Assembly (NCBI RefSeq): GCF_900142765.1
Contig: NZ_FRCB01000008.1
Span: 1-64,000 of the forward strand
Origin: Roseovarius litoreus
GTDB taxonomy: Bacteria > Pseudomonadota > Alphaproteobacteria > Rhodobacterales > Rhodobacteraceae
Direction of reading: 5' to 3'
Length of the DNA: 64,000 bases
Under the pieces are notes generated by a model that saw only the letters and a program-made list of their open reading frames with translations, was not told the DNA's origin and ran no database searches. Shown piece after piece: positions 18,315-26,844 of the stretch. Positions within the stretch are counted from its first letter, which is position 1; every line of letters starts with the position of its first letter. A program made the translations under genes and the position numbers.

Positions 18315-19001
18315 ATGGATTACAGGCGATACGCGATCTACTACACCCCCGCGCCGGGGCCACTGAGTCAGGTGTGCTCGGCCTGGCTGGGATGGGACAT
18401 GGCCACCGGAAACGAGCTGGCGCACCCGGATGTCGCGGGCCTGCCCCTGCCGGTCGCACAGATCACCGAAACACCAAGGAAATATGGGCTTCACGCCACC
18501 ATGAAGCCGCCCTTCCGGCTGGCTCAGGGGGCAACGCCAGCCATGCTGGACGACGCGCTGGCCAGCTTCTGCGCGCAGCGCCCCGCCGTAACGATGGACG
18601 GGCTGGAACTGGCGCGGCTTGGCCGCTTTCTGGCGCTGCGGCCCTTGGGGGACGAAGGCCCGCTCAACGCTCTGGCCGCCGACATTGTGCGCGGCTTCGA
18701 TGCCTTCCGCGCGCCCCTCTCCGAGGCCGAGATGGCCCGCCGCCGCGAGGCCGGCCTGACCCCCGAACAGGATGCCCTCTTGCGGGCCTGGGGCTATCCT
18801 TACGTGATGGACCAATTCCGCTTTCATATCACCCTGACCGGCAAATTGCCCGTCGCACAAGCCCGCCAGACCGCCCGGGCGCTTGCCCCTGTCCTCACGC
18901 CGCTTCTGCCCGCGCCCTTCGTGATCGACGCGCTCAGCCTCGCGGGCGAGGATGCCGAAGGCCGGTTCCATCTGATCTCGCGTCATGCCTTCACCGGGTA
19001 A
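18315..19001 (+). CDS. DUF1045 2H-phosphoesterase, phosphonate-associated
   Basis: A 228-residue protein with the two H-x-T motifs of the 2H phosphoesterase superfamily: KYGLHATMKPPF (about residue 57) and DQFRFHITLTGKLP (about residue 173). It belongs to the family found next to C-P lyase genes. 2H enzymes typically open cyclic phosphates, including ribose 1,2-cyclic phosphates. No phnP is seen in the window, so I infer that this protein may hydrolyse the 5-phosphoribosyl 1,2-cyclic phosphate product of PhnJ. It is divergent from phnM, and its 3' end overlaps the 3' end of phnN by 19 bp. Confidence 0.82.
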   Translation: MDYRRYAIYYTPAPGPLSQVCSAWLGWDMATGNELAHPDVAGLPLPVAQITETPRKYGLHATMKPPFRLAQGATPAMLDDALASFCAQRPAVTMDGLELARLGRFLALRPLGDEGPLNALAADIVRGFDAFRAPLSEAEMARRREAGLTPEQDALLRAWGYPYVMDQFRFHITLTGKLPVAQARQTARALAPVLTPLLPAPFVIDALSLAGEDAEGRFHLISRHAFTG

Positions 19002-19531
19002 AGCTGGTCCTCGATCATCTCAAGCGTTTGCTCCAGCGGCCCGGCATTTGCCACGTCGATGACCCGCTCCAATCCGTCCGGCAAGGCAAACTCCGACCGC
19101 GCCAGCCGCACCTCGATCTGCTGCGCGCTTTCGCGCCCTCGTGCTGCCAACCGCTCCGCCAGCACGCTGCGCGGGGCAGTCAGATGCAAGGTGACGAAGC
19201 CCGCGAACCGTGTCTGCGCCTGACGCAGCACCGACCGCGACAGGTTTACCAACAGGTCCTCGCCCACAGCCAGCCGCCCCTCGATCTCGCGCGGGATGCC
19301 ATAGCGCAAACCATGCGCGGCCCAATGCAGGCAGAACGCCTCGTCCTGGCAGAGCGCCTCGAAACGGTCCGCGGTGACACCTTCGAACACCTCGCCGCCC
19401 GCATCCTCGGGCCGGGTGATGACCCGCCGCACAAGGCCAAGAGCGGGGCAGCGCTCCGCCAATGCCGTCATCACCGTGTCCTTGCCGACACCCGACGGGC
19501 CGACCACACCGATCAGCCGCCCTGTCATCAT
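18983..19531 (-). CDS. phnN: Ribose 1,5-bisphosphokinase
   Basis: A 182-residue kinase of the guanylate-kinase-like fold with P-loop GVVGPSGVGKDTVMTALAE and the segment VRRVITRPEDAGGEVFEGV. It phosphorylates ribose 1,5-bisphosphate to PRPP, the last step of phosphonate ribose salvage. Its start overlaps the phnL stop by 4 bp, so it is the terminal gene of the phnGHIJKLN operon. A second Met precedes or follows by one codon (MMTG). Confidence 0.92.
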   Translation of the reverse strand: MMTGRLIGVVGPSGVGKDTVMTALAERCPALGLVRRVITRPEDAGGEVFEGVTADRFEALCQDEAFCLHWAAHGLRYGIPREIEGRLAVGEDLLVNLSRSVLRQAQTRFAGFVTLHLTAPRSVLAERLAARGRESAQQIEVRLARSEFALPDGLERVIDVANAGPLEQTLEMIEDQLYPVKA

Positions 19532-20208
19532 GCAGCCTTCGGCGTAAAGACGGACACATCGATTTCCCGGTCACAAACGCGGGCGCGCGCCTCGACATCG
19601 TGGAAAATTCCGACAATCGCAGCACCCCGCGCCTTGGCCTCTTCGATCAGGCATAGCACCGTCTCGCGGTTGGCGGCATCAAGGCTGGCCGTCGGCTCGT
19701 CCAGCAAAAGCGCGGGATAGGCATGGGCAAAACCGCGCGCGATGTTCACCCGCTGCTGCTCGCCGCCCGAAAAGGTCGTGGGGCTGAGCGACCACAGCCG
19801 CTCGGGAATGTTCAACCGGGCCAGCAGATCGCGGGCGCGGTCCATCGCCTCCTCGCGCGGGCGGCCAAGCGCCAGAAGCGGCTCTGCCACCACGTCGATG
19901 GTCGGAACGCGCGGGACCACGCGCAGGAACTGGCTGACATAGCCAAGGGTCTCGCGGCGCAGCGCAAGTATCTCGCGCGGCTCGGCGCGCGCCACATCGA
20001 CACCGCCCACCATGATCCGGCCCGACGCAGCCAGGTAATTGCCATAGATCATCCGCATGAGCGTGGACTTGCCCGCCCCCGAACTGCCGGTCAGCGCCAC
20101 GCATTCGCCCGGCGCCACGCTCAGGCTGGCACCCTCCATCACCGGGATCACGGCGCCGCCCTGATTGTGCAACGTGAACTGCTTTGAGACGGTTTCGATC
20201 TCGATCAT
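19528..20208 (-). CDS. phnL: C-P lyase subunit PhnL (ABC-type ATPase)
   Basis: A 226-residue ABC-family ATPase: Walker [21 protein letters not shown], signature TFSGGEQQRVNIARG, Walker B ALLLDEPTASLD, and the switch His in GIFHDVE. PhnL is part of the C-P lyase machinery with PhnI, G and H, not a transporter. The MIYGNYLAASGRI stretch is typical of PhnL. It lies 46 bp after phnK. Confidence 0.93.
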   Translation of the reverse strand: MIEIETVSKQFTLHNQGGAVIPVMEGASLSVAPGECVALTGSSGAGKSTLMRMIYGNYLAASGRIMVGGVDVARAEPREILALRRETLGYVSQFLRVVPRVPTIDVVAEPLLALGRPREEAMDRARDLLARLNIPERLWSLSPTTFSGGEQQRVNIARGFAHAYPALLLDEPTASLDAANRETVLCLIEEAKARGAAIVGIFHDVEARARVCDREIDVSVFTPKAA

Positions 20209-20254
20209 CGCCTGTTCTTCCTTTCGACCCTTTTACCGGGACAGCCTGCCTGTC

Positions 20255-21031
20255 TCAGACTTGCAGCACGCTGGAGACCAGCAATTGTGTATACCCATGC
20301 TGAGGATCATCCAGCACCTGATCGGTCAGGCCGGTTTCCACCACATGCCCGTCTTTCATCACCATCAGCCGGTCGGCCAGCAGCCGCACCACCGCCAGAT
20401 CATGGGTCACGATGATCGCCGAGAGACCCATTTCGCGCACCAGTCCCCGCAACAGATCGAGCAACCGCGCCTGCACCGACACATCCAGCCCGCCGGTCGG
20501 CTCGTCCATGAAGACCAGCCTTGGCCCGGTGACCAGATTGCGGGCGATCTGCAACCGCTGCTGCATGCCGCCCGAAAAGGCCGTGGGCCGGTCATCCACC
20601 CGATCCGCCGGGATCTCGACCCGGCCCAGCCAATCGACCGCCTGATCGCGGATGTCGCCATAATGCCGCGCACCCACGGCCATCAGCCGCTCGCCCACAT
20701 TGCCGCCCGCACTCACCCCCATGCGCAGCCCGTCGCGCGCATGCTGATGCACAAAGGCCCAATCCGTGCGCGACAGCATCCGGCGTTCAGGCTCGGACAT
20801 CTTGAGCGTATCGCGCGGGCCATCGGTGCGGGTGTCGAACAGAACCTCGCCGGCATCAGGAGCTAACTGACCGGCGAGGCAGCCGAGAAGCGTGGATTTA
20901 CCCGATCCGCTCTCCCCGACAATGCCCATGACCTCTCCGGGATAGAGATCGAAACTCACGTCGCGGCAGCCGATCCTTGTGCCGTAAAATCGGGTGATAT
21001 CGCGCACTTGCAAAAGCGGTTGGGGGCTCAT
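20255..21031 (-). CDS. phnK: C-P lyase subunit PhnK (ABC-type ATPase)
   Basis: A 258-residue ATPase with Walker A GIVGESGSGKSTLLGCLAG, signature AFSGGMQQRLQIARN, and Walker B RLVFMDEPTGGLDVSVQ. PhnK docks on the PhnJ-containing core complex. The segment WAFVHQHARDGLRMGVSAGGN is characteristic of PhnK. The ATG at 21031 overlaps the phnJ stop by 4 bp; longer in-frame starts lack support. Confidence 0.94.
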   Translation of the reverse strand: MSPQPLLQVRDITRFYGTRIGCRDVSFDLYPGEVMGIVGESGSGKSTLLGCLAGQLAPDAGEVLFDTRTDGPRDTLKMSEPERRMLSRTDWAFVHQHARDGLRMGVSAGGNVGERLMAVGARHYGDIRDQAVDWLGRVEIPADRVDDRPTAFSGGMQQRLQIARNLVTGPRLVFMDEPTGGLDVSVQARLLDLLRGLVREMGLSAIIVTHDLAVVRLLADRLMVMKDGHVVETGLTDQVLDDPQHGYTQLLVSSVLQV

Positions 21032-21909
21032 GCTCGGGCCTCCGTCATCATCGGCGCGTCCTGCGCCTGCGTCCCCACATGGCCCGCCTCGCGGCGACCC
21101 CGGCAATAATCCGTGTCAGAGCACACGAAGATGCGCCCTCCCTGATCGTCGGTGATGACCTCATCGAGATAGCTGTCTCCAGCGCCACACAGATCGCAGG
21201 CATGATCGGCCTTGCTGGCCTCGAACGGGTAGTCCTCGAAATCCAGACTGACAACGCGTGTATAGGGCGGCAGCGCATAGATCCGCTGTTCGCGCCCTGC
21301 GCCGAACAGCTGGATCGCCGGGCAATCCGACAGTTTGGGGTTGTCGAATTTCGGGATCGGCGACGGGTCCATCACATAGCGCCCCTCCACCTTGACCGGA
21401 TAGGCATAGGAGGTGGCGATCGCGCCGTGCTGGCTGATATCCTCGTATAGTTTCACATGCATGAGGCCATATTCCTCGAGGCTGTGCATCTTGCGGGTCT
21501 CGGTCTCGCGCGGCTCCAGAAAGCGTAGCGGCTCGGGGATCGGTACCTGGTAGACAAGGATCTGATCCTCGCTCAGTGGCGTCTCGGGGATGCGGTGGCG
21601 GGTCTGGATCACGCTGGCCTCGGCGGTGTGTTCGGTCGTCTCGACACCGGCGGTGCGCTCAAAGAACTTGCGGATCGACACCGCGTTGGTGGTGTCGTCG
21701 GCCCCCTGGTCGATCACCTTGAAGCGGTCCTCGGGGACCAGCGTTGCCGCGCTGACCTGCACGCCGCCGGTGCCCCAGCCATAGGGCATCGGCATTTCGC
21801 GGCTGGCAAAGGGCACCTGATAGCCCGGCACCGCCAATCCCTTGAGGATGGCGCGGCGGATCATCCGCTTGGTCTGTTCATCCAGATAGGCGAAGTTGTA
21901 CTCGGTCAT
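21028..21909 (-). CDS. phnJ: Alpha-D-ribose 1-methylphosphonate 5-phosphate C-P lyase
   Basis: The 293-residue radical-SAM C-P lyase that breaks the carbon-phosphorus bond. The C-terminal cysteines for the Fe-S cluster and thiyl radical are intact: HACDLCGAGDSYLDEV and IFVCSDTDYCRGRR. The N-terminus MTEYNFAYLDEQTKRMIRRA and MPMPYGWGTGGVQVS are highly conserved. The start overlaps phnI by 4 bp. All residues known to be essential in this family appear present. Confidence 0.96.
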   Translation of the reverse strand: MTEYNFAYLDEQTKRMIRRAILKGLAVPGYQVPFASREMPMPYGWGTGGVQVSAATLVPEDRFKVIDQGADDTTNAVSIRKFFERTAGVETTEHTAEASVIQTRHRIPETPLSEDQILVYQVPIPEPLRFLEPRETETRKMHSLEEYGLMHVKLYEDISQHGAIATSYAYPVKVEGRYVMDPSPIPKFDNPKLSDCPAIQLFGAGREQRIYALPPYTRVVSLDFEDYPFEASKADHACDLCGAGDSYLDEVITDDQGGRIFVCSDTDYCRGRREAGHVGTQAQDAPMMTEARA

Positions 21910-23006
21910 TCCGCAGCCTCCTGCACGGGGGCCGCGCCCGCGCCGTCCTGCGCCTCGCGGCGCAGCTTTCGCACCAGTTCCAGCTCGGACTGGAAATCCA
22001 CGTAATGCGGCAGCTTGATATGCTCGAGAAACCCGGTCGCCTGAATGTTGTCGCAATGCATCAGCACGAATTCCTCGTCCTGCGCCGGCGCGCCCTGATT
22101 GTCCTCGCCCAGTTCCTTCCAGCGCAGCGCGCGATCCACCAACGCCATGGAAATCGCCTTGCGCTCGGTCTGGCCAAAGACCAGCCCATAGCCACGGGTG
22201 AATTGCGGCGGCTCGGTTTTCGATCCCTTGAACTGATTGACCGTCTCGCATTCGGTCAGGGTGATTTCGCCGATCTCGATGGCGAAGCCCAGCTCGGGGA
22301 TATCCATCTCGACCGCCACAGCCCCGATCCGCAACTCGCCCACGAAAGCATGGTTGCGGGCATAACCGCGCTGCGTGGAATAGGCGAGGCTGAGGACAAA
22401 CCCCTCATCCCCCCGCGACAGCGCCTGCAAGCGCAAGGGCCGCTCGGCGGGCAGCTCCATCGGCTCGCGCGTCAGGTCGGGCGGGGTGTCGTCACTGGCG
22501 GCTTCGGTCTGGATCAGCCCTTCACGGTTCAGAAACCCGGTGATATGCGGCACGGGTCCATCCTGCGGTGCGGCGCTTGGCGCCTCGGGGGCGGCACCTT
22601 CTGCGGCCAGCTTGAAATCCAGCAAGCGATGCGTGTAGTCGAAGGTCGGCCCCAGAACCTGTCCGCCGGGCGCATCCTTGAACGTAGCCGAGATACGCCG
22701 GTCACAGGCCATCTGCGCGGTATCGACCGGCCTTGATGCACCGAAACGGGGCAAGGTGGTGCGATAGGCCCGAATGAGGAAAATCGCCTCGATCAGATCG
22801 CCGCGCGCCTGCTTGATCGCCAGCGCCGCCAGATCGGGATCGTAAAGCGACCCCTCGACCATCACCCGGTTCACGGCAAGGCTCAGTTGCTCGCGGATCT
22901 GCGCCACCGACAATTCCGCCACCGACAGATCGCCGCGCCGCTCCTCGGCCAGCCAGGCATGGGCGTTGTCGATCGCCCGCTCGCCACCTTTGACCGCCAC
23001 ATACAT
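21906..23006 (-). CDS. phnI: C-P lyase core subunit PhnI
   Basis: A 366-residue subunit catalysing, with PhnGHL, transfer of a phosphonate onto the ribose of ATP with loss of adenine. It begins MYVAVKGGERAIDNAHAWLAEERRG, as in characterised PhnI, and contains QIREQLSLAVNRVMVEGSLYDPDLAALAIKQARGD (in two adjoining blocks) and GYARNHAFVGELRIGAV. It overlaps phnH by 1 bp and phnJ by 4 bp. Confidence 0.95.
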   Translation of the reverse strand: MYVAVKGGERAIDNAHAWLAEERRGDLSVAELSVAQIREQLSLAVNRVMVEGSLYDPDLAALAIKQARGDLIEAIFLIRAYRTTLPRFGASRPVDTAQMACDRRISATFKDAPGGQVLGPTFDYTHRLLDFKLAAEGAAPEAPSAAPQDGPVPHITGFLNREGLIQTEAASDDTPPDLTREPMELPAERPLRLQALSRGDEGFVLSLAYSTQRGYARNHAFVGELRIGAVAVEMDIPELGFAIEIGEITLTECETVNQFKGSKTEPPQFTRGYGLVFGQTERKAISMALVDRALRWKELGEDNQGAPAQDEEFVLMHCDNIQATGFLEHIKLPHYVDFQSELELVRKLRREAQDGAGAAPVQEAAE

Positions 23007-23575
23007 CAGATGTCCTCCACACAGGTGCTGCGCGGCAGGGCCGCCACTTGATCACCACAGGTCAGAAAGAAATCGAGGCCCAGGGGAAACTGCGCCGCGT
23101 TGCGCCGGAACGCCGCCGTCTCGGGCAGCGAGAGATGCGCGCTCTCCTTTATGCCGGGGCCGGTCAACCGGGCGCCCTGCGCCGCAAGCGCCGGCATCTC
23201 GACGATCAGGGTGGCGGCGCGGTCGGGATAGTCCGAAGTGCCGACCCGGTAGGCATCAAGCGGCTGCAGCGCGTCCCAATCACCAATGGCGAACATCGCA
23301 TCCTCCGCCCCGACCAGCGGTGCGCCGGTGTGAAACGTGATCCAGTCGCGCAAGGCCGCGGCATCATGCGCCCCGGCCAGATGCACCGGCGTTTCCGGAT
23401 CGCACAGCGTCAGGATCAGTGCACCAGCCGCCCGCGACAGCGGCGCGGGCGGTGCGGCACCTGCCAGCCGCTCGATCCGGCCAGGCCGGGCCATTGCGGA
23501 CATCGCCGCACGAAACGCGCGCGCGGCATCGATCGGGCCATCGGCGAATCCGCCATCCAGTGCCTCGGCCTGCAT
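23006..23575 (-). CDS. phnH: C-P lyase core subunit PhnH
   Basis: A 189-residue subunit of the PhnGHIJ core. Recognisable family stretches are FRAAMSAMARPGRIERLAGA, LTLCDPETPVHL, FHTGAP, GTSDYPDRAATLIVEMPAL, LTGPGIKESAHLSL and FPLGLDFFLTCGDQVAALPRST. It starts on the last base of the phnG stop codon, so translation is coupled. Confidence 0.95.
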   Translation of the reverse strand: MQAEALDGGFADGPIDAARAFRAAMSAMARPGRIERLAGAAPPAPLSRAAGALILTLCDPETPVHLAGAHDAAALRDWITFHTGAPLVGAEDAMFAIGDWDALQPLDAYRVGTSDYPDRAATLIVEMPALAAQGARLTGPGIKESAHLSLPETAAFRRNAAQFPLGLDFFLTCGDQVAALPRSTCVEDI

Positions 23576-24018
23576 CAGTCTTCTCCTCGTGCCATCGTGA
23601 AGAAATCCACCTTGGTCGCCGCGGCCTTGGCCGCACGCGCCGCGCGGGCTGCCTGCTGCGCCTCATCCAACGGCGCCAGAACCGCCTCGCGCACGAATGC
23701 CGCCTGCCCCGTCTGCATCAGCGCATCGATCAGGGCCGCTTGTGTCGCGTGCGCCTTGTCGCGCCCCTGGACATAGGCATGCCCCACCTCGCCCCCGCTC
23801 AGTTTCACCGAACAGCGCGTCACCGTCATCTCGCCCAGATTGAAGGGCGCGCCGGTCGCGCCGGCCCGTCCGCGCACCATGACGCCACCGGCTTCGGGGG
23901 AGCGCAGATAGCCATAGTCCGGCACCAACCCAAGCGCCGACCACAGCCTGTCCAGCTCGGCTGCAGGCGCCTTGGCCAGCAGGCTCATCCAGTGCTGTCT
24001 CTTTTCGATCTCGGTCAT
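23575..24018 (-). CDS. phnG: C-P lyase core subunit PhnG
   Basis: A 147-residue subunit: KRQHWMSLLAKAPAAELDRLW, YLRSPEAGGVMVRGRAGATG, PFNLGEMTVTRCSVKL and GHAYVQGRDKAHATQAALIDALMQ. It is the first gene of phnGHIJKLN. The 101-bp gap to phnF contains an inverted repeat and a Pho-box-like sequence, so this is the main control point of the C-P lyase operon. Confidence 0.95.
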   Translation of the reverse strand: MTEIEKRQHWMSLLAKAPAAELDRLWSALGLVPDYGYLRSPEAGGVMVRGRAGATGAPFNLGEMTVTRCSVKLSGGEVGHAYVQGRDKAHATQAALIDALMQTGQAAFVREAVLAPLDEAQQAARAARAAKAAATKVDFFTMARGED

Positions 24019-24032
24019 CTAGACACCTTGCG

Positions 24033-24066
24033 GATTTGTCTATTATTCTATACAACTAGACAAATC
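24033..24066. promoter_or_regulatory. Inverted repeat between phnG and phnF, likely PhnF operator
   Basis: GATTTGTCTA (24033-24042) and TAGACAAATC (24057-24066) form perfect 10-bp arms around a 14-bp spacer. Within it, TTGTCTA (24036-24042) also pairs imperfectly with TATACAA (24049-24055), giving a shorter HutC/GntR-sized site. Repression of both phnF and phnGHIJKLN by PhnF is inferred. Confidence 0.65.
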
Positions 24067-24102
24067 ATTACGCCGACACGCCGAGTCGCGCAATCCCCGA
24101 AG

Positions 24103-24120
24103 CGTGAAGTTTTCGTGACA
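24103..24120 (-). promoter_or_regulatory. Degenerate Pho box upstream of phnG
   Basis: On the minus strand TGTCACG and CTTCACG repeat with an 11-bp period, as in PhoB sites, and resemble the clearer three-unit array before phnC. The site abuts the phnF start codon and lies about 90 bp before phnG, upstream of the PhnF operator. Confidence 0.45.
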
Positions 24121-24842
24121 TGACCCAGACCACCACTCGCACCCCGATCTGGAAATCCATCCATGCCGCCCTGAGCGCCGACATCGCCGCATCCCGCTAT
24201 GCGCCGGGCGACAAGCTCCCGACCGAAGCGGCGCTGTCCACCCGGTTCGGCGTCAACCGGCACACCGTGCGCCGAGCGCTGGCGCAACTGGCCGAGGACG
24301 GTATGATCCATACCCGCCGGGGCGCAGGCGTCTTTGTCACCCATAAGCCCACCGATTACCCAATCGGCAGGCGCGTTCGCTTTCACCAGAACCTGCGCGC
24401 GGCAGGGCGCATGCCGGCCAAGACAGTCCTTGGTCTGGAAACCCGCGCCGCCGATCAGCGCGAAGCCGAAGCCCTGAACCTGGAACCCGGCGCCGCCGTG
24501 CATGTCTATGACGGGCTGTCGCTATCAGATGGGGCGCCGGTCGCCCTTTTCCGCAGCGTCTTTCCCGCCGAGCGTTTTCCCGATCTGCCCGAAGCCTTGG
24601 CCCGGCTTCATTCGGTCACCGAGGCTCTGCGCGCACAGGGCGTCGCCGATTACACACGGGCCTGGACGCGCCTGACCGCGAAACTCGCCAATCCGACACA
24701 GGCGCTGCACCTTCGGATCACCGAGGGCGCACCGATCCTGCGCTCGGTCTCGCTGAATGTCGATCCGGACAAGCAACCGGTGGAATATGGGCGCACCTGG
24801 TTCGCCGGCGACAGAGTCACCCTCACCCACTCCGATTCATGA
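24120..24842 (+). CDS. phnF: GntR-family phosphonate regulator PhnF
   Basis: A 240-residue HutC-subfamily regulator. The winged helix-turn-helix (about 10-75) includes YAPGDKLPTEAALSTRFGVNRHTVRRALAQL and EDGMIHTRRGAGVFV (two adjoining blocks). The UTRA effector domain (about 90-235) ends VEYGRTWFAGDRVTLTH. Its position divergent from phnG, sharing a short operator region, supports the PhnF assignment; the effector is unknown. Confidence 0.9.
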   Translation: MTQTTTRTPIWKSIHAALSADIAASRYAPGDKLPTEAALSTRFGVNRHTVRRALAQLAEDGMIHTRRGAGVFVTHKPTDYPIGRRVRFHQNLRAAGRMPAKTVLGLETRAADQREAEALNLEPGAAVHVYDGLSLSDGAPVALFRSVFPAERFPDLPEALARLHSVTEALRAQGVADYTRAWTRLTAKLANPTQALHLRITEGAPILRSVSLNVDPDKQPVEYGRTWFAGDRVTLTHSDS

Positions 24843-24918
24843 GGGAGTCCAAGGGTTTGTCATGCGGGCGATACAATCCTGCGCTAGATTTGCGAAAACG
24901 GCAGACAAGAGCAGTCCG

Positions 24919-26100
24919 ATGTCCATGCAATGGCCCGATATTCGCCTGACCGGCGCGACCGTCCTGCGTGACGGCGAACTTCAGACGCGCTCTGTCGCGA
25001 TCGAATCCGGTTGCATCGGCAGAGGCCCTTTCCCCGAGGTCGATCTGACCGGCTATTATATCCTCCCGGGCATCATAGACCTGCATGGCGACGCGTTCGA
25101 GCGACACACCGCCCCGCGCCCCACCGCACCATTCTCCATTGAGCAGGGGCTGATCGGCACCGACCGGGACGCTGCCGCCAATGGCGTGACAACCGCGTGG
25201 CTTGCGCAAAGCTGGTCCTGGGAAGGCGGACGGCGCAGCCCAGATCACGCCGAGGCGATGCTCGAGGCCCACGCCGTTTACCGCGCCCGGATGAAGACCG
25301 ATCTTCGGGTGCAGATCCGCTGCGAGACCCATACCGTCGACACTGCCGACCGTCTGATCGCCGCCGTCAAACGGCACGGCGTGGGCTACGTGGTCTTCAA
25401 CAACCACCTGGAAGAGGCCGTCACCCTGTCACACAGCCGCCCAGAGGTTCTGGCAGGTTGGGCCAAAGAGGCAGGCCGTAGCCCGCAAGAGCACCTCGCC
25501 GTTGTTGAAGAGGCGCGCAAACAGGGCCGCGCGGTGCCGCGCTATCTGTGTCGTCTGGCCGAAACCTTCGATGCTTTGGGCGTGCGCTACGGCAGCCATG
25601 ATGATCCCGACGGCGAAACCCGGGAGACCTTTGCGATGATCGGCGCCCGGATCTGCGAATTCCCCATCTCGCGCTCCGCCGCACGGCTGGCCAAGGCAGT
25701 CAACGATCCGGTGATCATGGGCGCGCCCAACGTGGTGCGCGGCGGATCGCAGGCGGGCAACATCTCGGCCGCTGACCTGATCGCATCGGGCCATTGCGAT
25801 GCGCTTGTCTCGGACTACTACTACCCCGCGCTGGCACAGGCGGCATTCCATCTGGCCGATCACGGCATTCTCGATCTGGCCTCGGCCTGGGCGATGATCT
25901 CTGCGACGCCTGCCCACATCATGGGTTTGCCCGACCGGGGCGTGATCGACTACGGACGCAGGGCGGATCTGACGGTCGTGAATGCAGACACCCGCGAGAT
26001 CGAGGCCACGCTCGTCGCAGGCCGCATCACCCATCTGACCGGCGAGGCTGCACATCGCTTCCTGTCCATCGGCAACCGTATGGCTCTTGCCGCAGAGTGA
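24919..26100 (+). CDS. Second PhnM-type diphosphatase
   Basis: A 393-residue PhnM paralog: ILPGIIDLHGDAFERHTAPRP carries the metal-binding motif, VRYGSHDDPDGETRE, IMGAPNVVRGGSQAGNISAA and ALVSDYYYPALAQAAF. The N-terminal half differs clearly from the other PhnM (17122-18264), with an insert around AWLAQSWSWEGGRRSPDHAEA. All metal-site segments look intact. The start at 24919 follows a weak AAGAG; the 77-bp gap after phnF allows co-transcription. It probably acts on the same or a related phosphonate intermediate. Confidence 0.88.
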   Translation: MSMQWPDIRLTGATVLRDGELQTRSVAIESGCIGRGPFPEVDLTGYYILPGIIDLHGDAFERHTAPRPTAPFSIEQGLIGTDRDAAANGVTTAWLAQSWSWEGGRRSPDHAEAMLEAHAVYRARMKTDLRVQIRCETHTVDTADRLIAAVKRHGVGYVVFNNHLEEAVTLSHSRPEVLAGWAKEAGRSPQEHLAVVEEARKQGRAVPRYLCRLAETFDALGVRYGSHDDPDGETRETFAMIGARICEFPISRSAARLAKAVNDPVIMGAPNVVRGGSQAGNISAADLIASGHCDALVSDYYYPALAQAAFHLADHGILDLASAWAMISATPAHIMGLPDRGVIDYGRRADLTVVNADTREIEATLVAGRITHLTGEAAHRFLSIGNRMALAAE

Positions 26101-26135
26101 CCCTGACCCCGATCCTTTCGCGACAATCCGGCGGC

Positions 26136-26159
26136 GGCCCCGGACAGGGGTGCTTTTTT
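26136..26159 (+). terminator. Probable terminator after the second phnM
   Basis: A short stem (GCCCC with GGGGTGC around GGACA) is followed by six T residues, 35 bp after the stop codon and just before the end of the convergent acyltransferase gene. Confidence 0.5.
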
Positions 26160-26168
26160 ACAATGTCG

Positions 26169-26786
26169 TCAACCGCCGTACTTTTCCAGAAAAGCCTCGG
26201 CGGAAAGCGCCCGGAAATCCCCGAGTGCCACGCGCAGCCGATCGTGGCTCCAGTCCCACCAGCCAAGGGCGATCAACCGTTCGGCCAATGCAGCGGGCTG
26301 GCGAGGCCGCACCGGCTTCGCAGGCACACCCGCAACGATCGTATAAGGCGCCACATCCTTCGTAACGATCGCCCCCGAGGCGACAATCGCGCCATGTCCA
26401 ATGCTCAGGCCCGGCTTGATCTGCGCATCATGCCCGATCCATGTATCATGCCCGATATGGGCGCGCCGTGACCGGCGATGCTCGAACCATGCAGCATCGT
26501 CCTCGGCATCGTCCCAGTAACTGGCAGATCGATACATGAAATGATGCAGGCTCGCCCGGTCCAACGGATGATCCGTGGCGCCGATCCTCACGAAACTGGC
26601 GATATTGCTGAACCGACCCACATCGGCATTGGCGATGTCGCAAAACCTGTCACAATAGGAATAATCCCCGATCACCGAATGCGCCACGCGGCTGCCGCGC
26701 CCGATCTCGGTATAGGACCCCAGATCGCTTTCGGTTATCTCGCACTCGGGATGGATCAGCGGCGCCTCCGCGTTCAGTCTTTTCAT
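26169..26786 (-). CDS. Left-handed beta-helix acyltransferase, phosphonate-cluster type
   Basis: A 205-residue hexapeptide-repeat transferase. Repeats run from YTEIGRGSRVAHSVIGDYSY to the coenzyme-A-binding stretch RAHIGHDTWIGHDAQIKPGL, SIGHGAIVASGAIVTKDV and YTIVAGVPAKPVR. The insert FVRIGATDHPLDRASLHHFMYRS matches the chloramphenicol/virginiamycin acetyltransferase class, including the subfamily seen in phosphonate loci. The acceptor is unknown; N-acetylation of aminoalkylphosphonates is a guess by context. It is upstream-linked with phnE2 (58-bp gap) on the same strand. Confidence 0.83.
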   Translation of the reverse strand: MKRLNAEAPLIHPECEITESDLGSYTEIGRGSRVAHSVIGDYSYCDRFCDIANADVGRFSNIASFVRIGATDHPLDRASLHHFMYRSASYWDDAEDDAAWFEHRRSRRAHIGHDTWIGHDAQIKPGLSIGHGAIVASGAIVTKDVAPYTIVAGVPAKPVRPRQPAALAERLIALGWWDWSHDRLRVALGDFRALSAEAFLEKYGG

Positions 26787-26844
26787 TCTCTTCTACCCTT
26801 GCCGGTCCGTGCGCTCGGCGCCGTCCCGTGTCTCGCCATGCGGC

